A stretch of DNA of 64,000 nt from Blastococcus colisei (GTDB lineage Bacteria; Actinomycetota; Actinomycetes; Mycobacteriales; Geodermatophilaceae), in assembly GCF_006717095.1 (NCBI RefSeq), contig NZ_VFQE01000001.1, forward strand, positions 2,790,001 through 2,854,000. The letters run 5' to 3'. How positions within the stretch are numbered: the stretch's first letter is position 1; every line of letters starts with the position of its first letter. Of the stretch, positions 62,371-64,000 are shown piece after piece. The notes under the pieces were generated by a model. The model saw only the letters and a list, made by a program, of their open reading frames with translations. It searched no databases and was not told the DNA's origin. The position numbers and the translations under genes are program-made.

Positions 62371-64000
62371 TCAGTTGGTCGGATCTGTCGGTCCCGGCGC
62401 GCCCGGCTGCCCGGGCAGCGCCGGCTCCTCCGGGGTGGCGTCGATACCCGCCTCCTTGCGCTGGGCCGCGGTGATCGGCGTCGGCGCGCCGGTCAGCGGG
62501 TCGAACCCGGCGCCGGTCTTCGGGAAGGCGATGACCTCACGGATCGAGTCCACGCCGGACAGCAGCGCCGAGAGCCGGTCCCAGCCCAGCGCGGCACCGG
62601 CGTGCGGCGGCGGGCCGTAGGCGAACGCCTCGAGGAAGAACCCGAACCGCTCGCGGGCCTCCTCGCGGGACATCCCGAGGGTCTCGAACACCCGCTCCTG
62701 CAGCTCGGCGTCGTGGATACGTACCGAGCCGCTCATGACCTCGTTGCCGTTGATCACCATGTCGTAGGCGTCCGACAGCGCTTCGCCCTTGTTCTCGGCG
62801 AAGCTTCCCCGCCACTCGGGGGTGGGCGAGGTGAACGGGTGGTGCATGAACGTCCAGGAACCGTCCTCGGTCTCCTCGAACATCGGGAAGTCGACGACGA
62901 ACAGGAAGGACCAGGTGCCCGGCTCGATGAGCTCGAGCCGCTTGGCGATCTCGTTGCGGGCTGCGCCGAGGAGTTCCTGGGCCGAGCGGCGGGCACCGGC
63001 GGCGAAGAACACGCAGTCGCCCGGCTTCGCGCCGACGGCCTCGACCAGGCCCTCGCGCTCGGCGTCGGAGATGTTCTTGGCGACCGGCCCGCCCAGCGTG
63101 CCGTCCTCGGCGATGGTCACGTAGGCCAGGCCGCGGGCGCCGCGCGACTTGGCCCAGTCCTGCCAGGCGTCGAACGCGCGCCGCGGCTGTGAGCCGCCAC
63201 CGGGCATGACCACGGCGCCCACGTAGGGCGCCTGGAACACCCGGAACGGTGTGTCCGCGAAGTAGGAGGTCAGCTCGGTGAGCTCGACGCCGAACCGCAG
63301 GTCCGGCTTGTCCGAACCGAACCGGTCCATCGCCTCGCGGTAGGTCATCCGCGGGATCTCGGGCACGTCGTAGGAAGCCAGCTCCCGCCACAGAGCCCGG
63401 ACGACGTCCTCCGCGATCGCGAGCACGTCGTCGCGCTCGACGAAGCTCATCTCGAAGTCGAGCTGGGTGAACTCCGGCTGCCGGTCGGCGCGGAAGTCCT
63501 CGTCCCGGAAACAGCGGGCGATCTGGTAGTACCGCTCGAGTCCCCCGATCATCAGCAGCTGCTTGAACAACTGCGGCGACTGCGGCAGCGCGTACCACTT
63601 GCCGGGCTGCAACCGCACCGGGACGACGAAGTCGCGGGCTCCCTCGGGCGTCGAGCGGGTCAGCGACGGCGTCTCCACCTCGACGAACCCGTGCCGGGCC
63701 ATCACGCCGCGGGCGATCCGGTTGACCTCCGACCGCAACCGGATCGCCTTGGCCGGCCCCTGGCGGCGCAGGTCGAGGTAGCGGTAGGCGTACCGGACGT
63801 CGTCGCCGGCGGCCTGGTCGGTCTCGATCGGGAAGGGCAGCGGCGCCGAGGCCGACAGCACGCGCAGCTCCGACGTCGCGACCTCGATCTCGCCGGTGGG
63901 CAGCTCCGGGTTCTCGTTGCCCTCCGGGCGCCGGCGCACCTCGCCGGTCACGAGCACGCAGTACTCGTTGCGCAGGTGGTGCGCCTCCTCCTCGCGGACG
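62371..64000 (-). CDS. aspS: Aspartyl-tRNA synthetase, C-terminal ~90% (cut by window edge)
   Basis: The gene runs off the right edge; ~543 codons are inside. A residual anticodon-binding segment ([20 protein letters not shown]) leads to the class II catalytic core: [58 protein letters not shown], a bacterial GAD insertion (~270-370) and [11 protein letters not shown] near the end. A ~35 residue Pro/Gly-rich tail ([16 protein letters not shown]) is extra. Whether it is discriminating cannot be judged without the N-terminus. Confidence 0.95.
   Translation of the reverse strand, partial: VREEEAHHLRNEYCVLVTGEVRRRPEGNENPELPTGEIEVATSELRVLSASAPLPFPIETDQAAGDDVRYAYRYLDLRRQGPAKAIRLRSEVNRIARGVMARHGFVEVETPSLTRSTPEGARDFVVPVRLQPGKWYALPQSPQLFKQLLMIGGLERYYQIARCFRDEDFRADRQPEFTQLDFEMSFVERDDVLAIAEDVVRALWRELASYDVPEIPRMTYREAMDRFGSDKPDLRFGVELTELTSYFADTPFRVFQAPYVGAVVMPGGGSQPRRAFDAWQDWAKSRGARGLAYVTIAEDGTLGGPVAKNISDAEREGLVEAVGAKPGDCVFFAAGARRSAQELLGAARNEIAKRLELIEPGTWSFLFVVDFPMFEETEDGSWTFMHHPFTSPTPEWRGSFAENKGEALSDAYDMVINGNEVMSGSVRIHDAELQERVFETLGMSREEARERFGFFLEAFAYGPPPHAGAALGWDRLSALLSGVDSIREVIAFPKTGAGFDPLTGAPTPITAAQRKEAGIDATPEEPALPGQPGAPGPTDPTN

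Overview
This 64 kb window is a very GC-rich, gene-dense chromosomal segment from an actinobacterium. The combination of bldD, mihF, a PriA without recognisable ATPase motifs, DUF948 proteins and the overall gene order points to a Geodermatophilales-type organism (Blastococcus, Geodermatophilus or Modestobacter-like). That placement is inference from style and synteny, because no rRNA is present. Almost all genes lie on the minus strand in long translationally coupled runs (ATGA/GTGA overlaps).

Layout. Positions 1-8.5 kb: rpe (cut by the edge), rsmB, fmt, def, an Asp/Glu racemase, priA, metK, coaBC. Positions 8.6-10 kb: rpoZ, gmk, mihF. Positions 10.3-13.6 kb: a SpoIIE-type phosphatase and an acyl-CoA dehydrogenase interrupting the usual mihF/pyrF junction. 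Positions 13.7-23.7 kb: a complete UMP operon transcribed pyrR-pyrB-pyrC-carA-carB-pyrK-pyrD-pyrF, with a PyrR-binding-loop-like hairpin beside the pyrR ribosome binding site. Position 24.0 kb: divergent bldD. Positions 40.0-49.0 kb: nusB, efp, pepP and the shikimate genes aroQ-aroB-aroK-aroC, a prepilin peptidase, aroE, mltG. Positions 49.0-54.6 kb: ruvX, alaS, two small membrane proteins and rarA. Positions 54.7-62.4 kb: an accessory signalling/redox group (aldo-keto reductase, membrane adenylate/guanylate cyclase, CBS protein, cyclic-nucleotide-binding histidine kinase, receiver-thioredoxin-reductase fusion, class V aminotransferase, ASCH protein). The right edge cuts aspS.

The unusual part is 24.6-39.9 kb, lying between bldD and nusB, which from memory are neighbours in Streptomyces. 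It holds two tandem copies of one cassette, all on the minus strand. In transcription order each has two short peptide genes (61-67 aa, identical MFEDQ...ELLP.RTTM leaders and Asn/Gly/Ala-rich C-terminal halves), a ~1,075 aa membrane protein (PqqD-like N-terminus, M50-type HExxH zinc site, many membrane spans, exported C-terminal domain), and a ~900 aa LuxR-family ATPase regulator. Peptide genes are followed by strong hairpins, and three of the four share a conserved upstream block at fixed distance. The second regulator has a single in-frame amber codon where its paralogue has Trp. I read this as a peptide-maturation/export or surface-peptide system that I do not recognise by name; there is no radical SAM, lanthionine, cyclodehydratase or ABC-export gene beside it. 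A small predicted lipoprotein is divergent from the upstream cassette.
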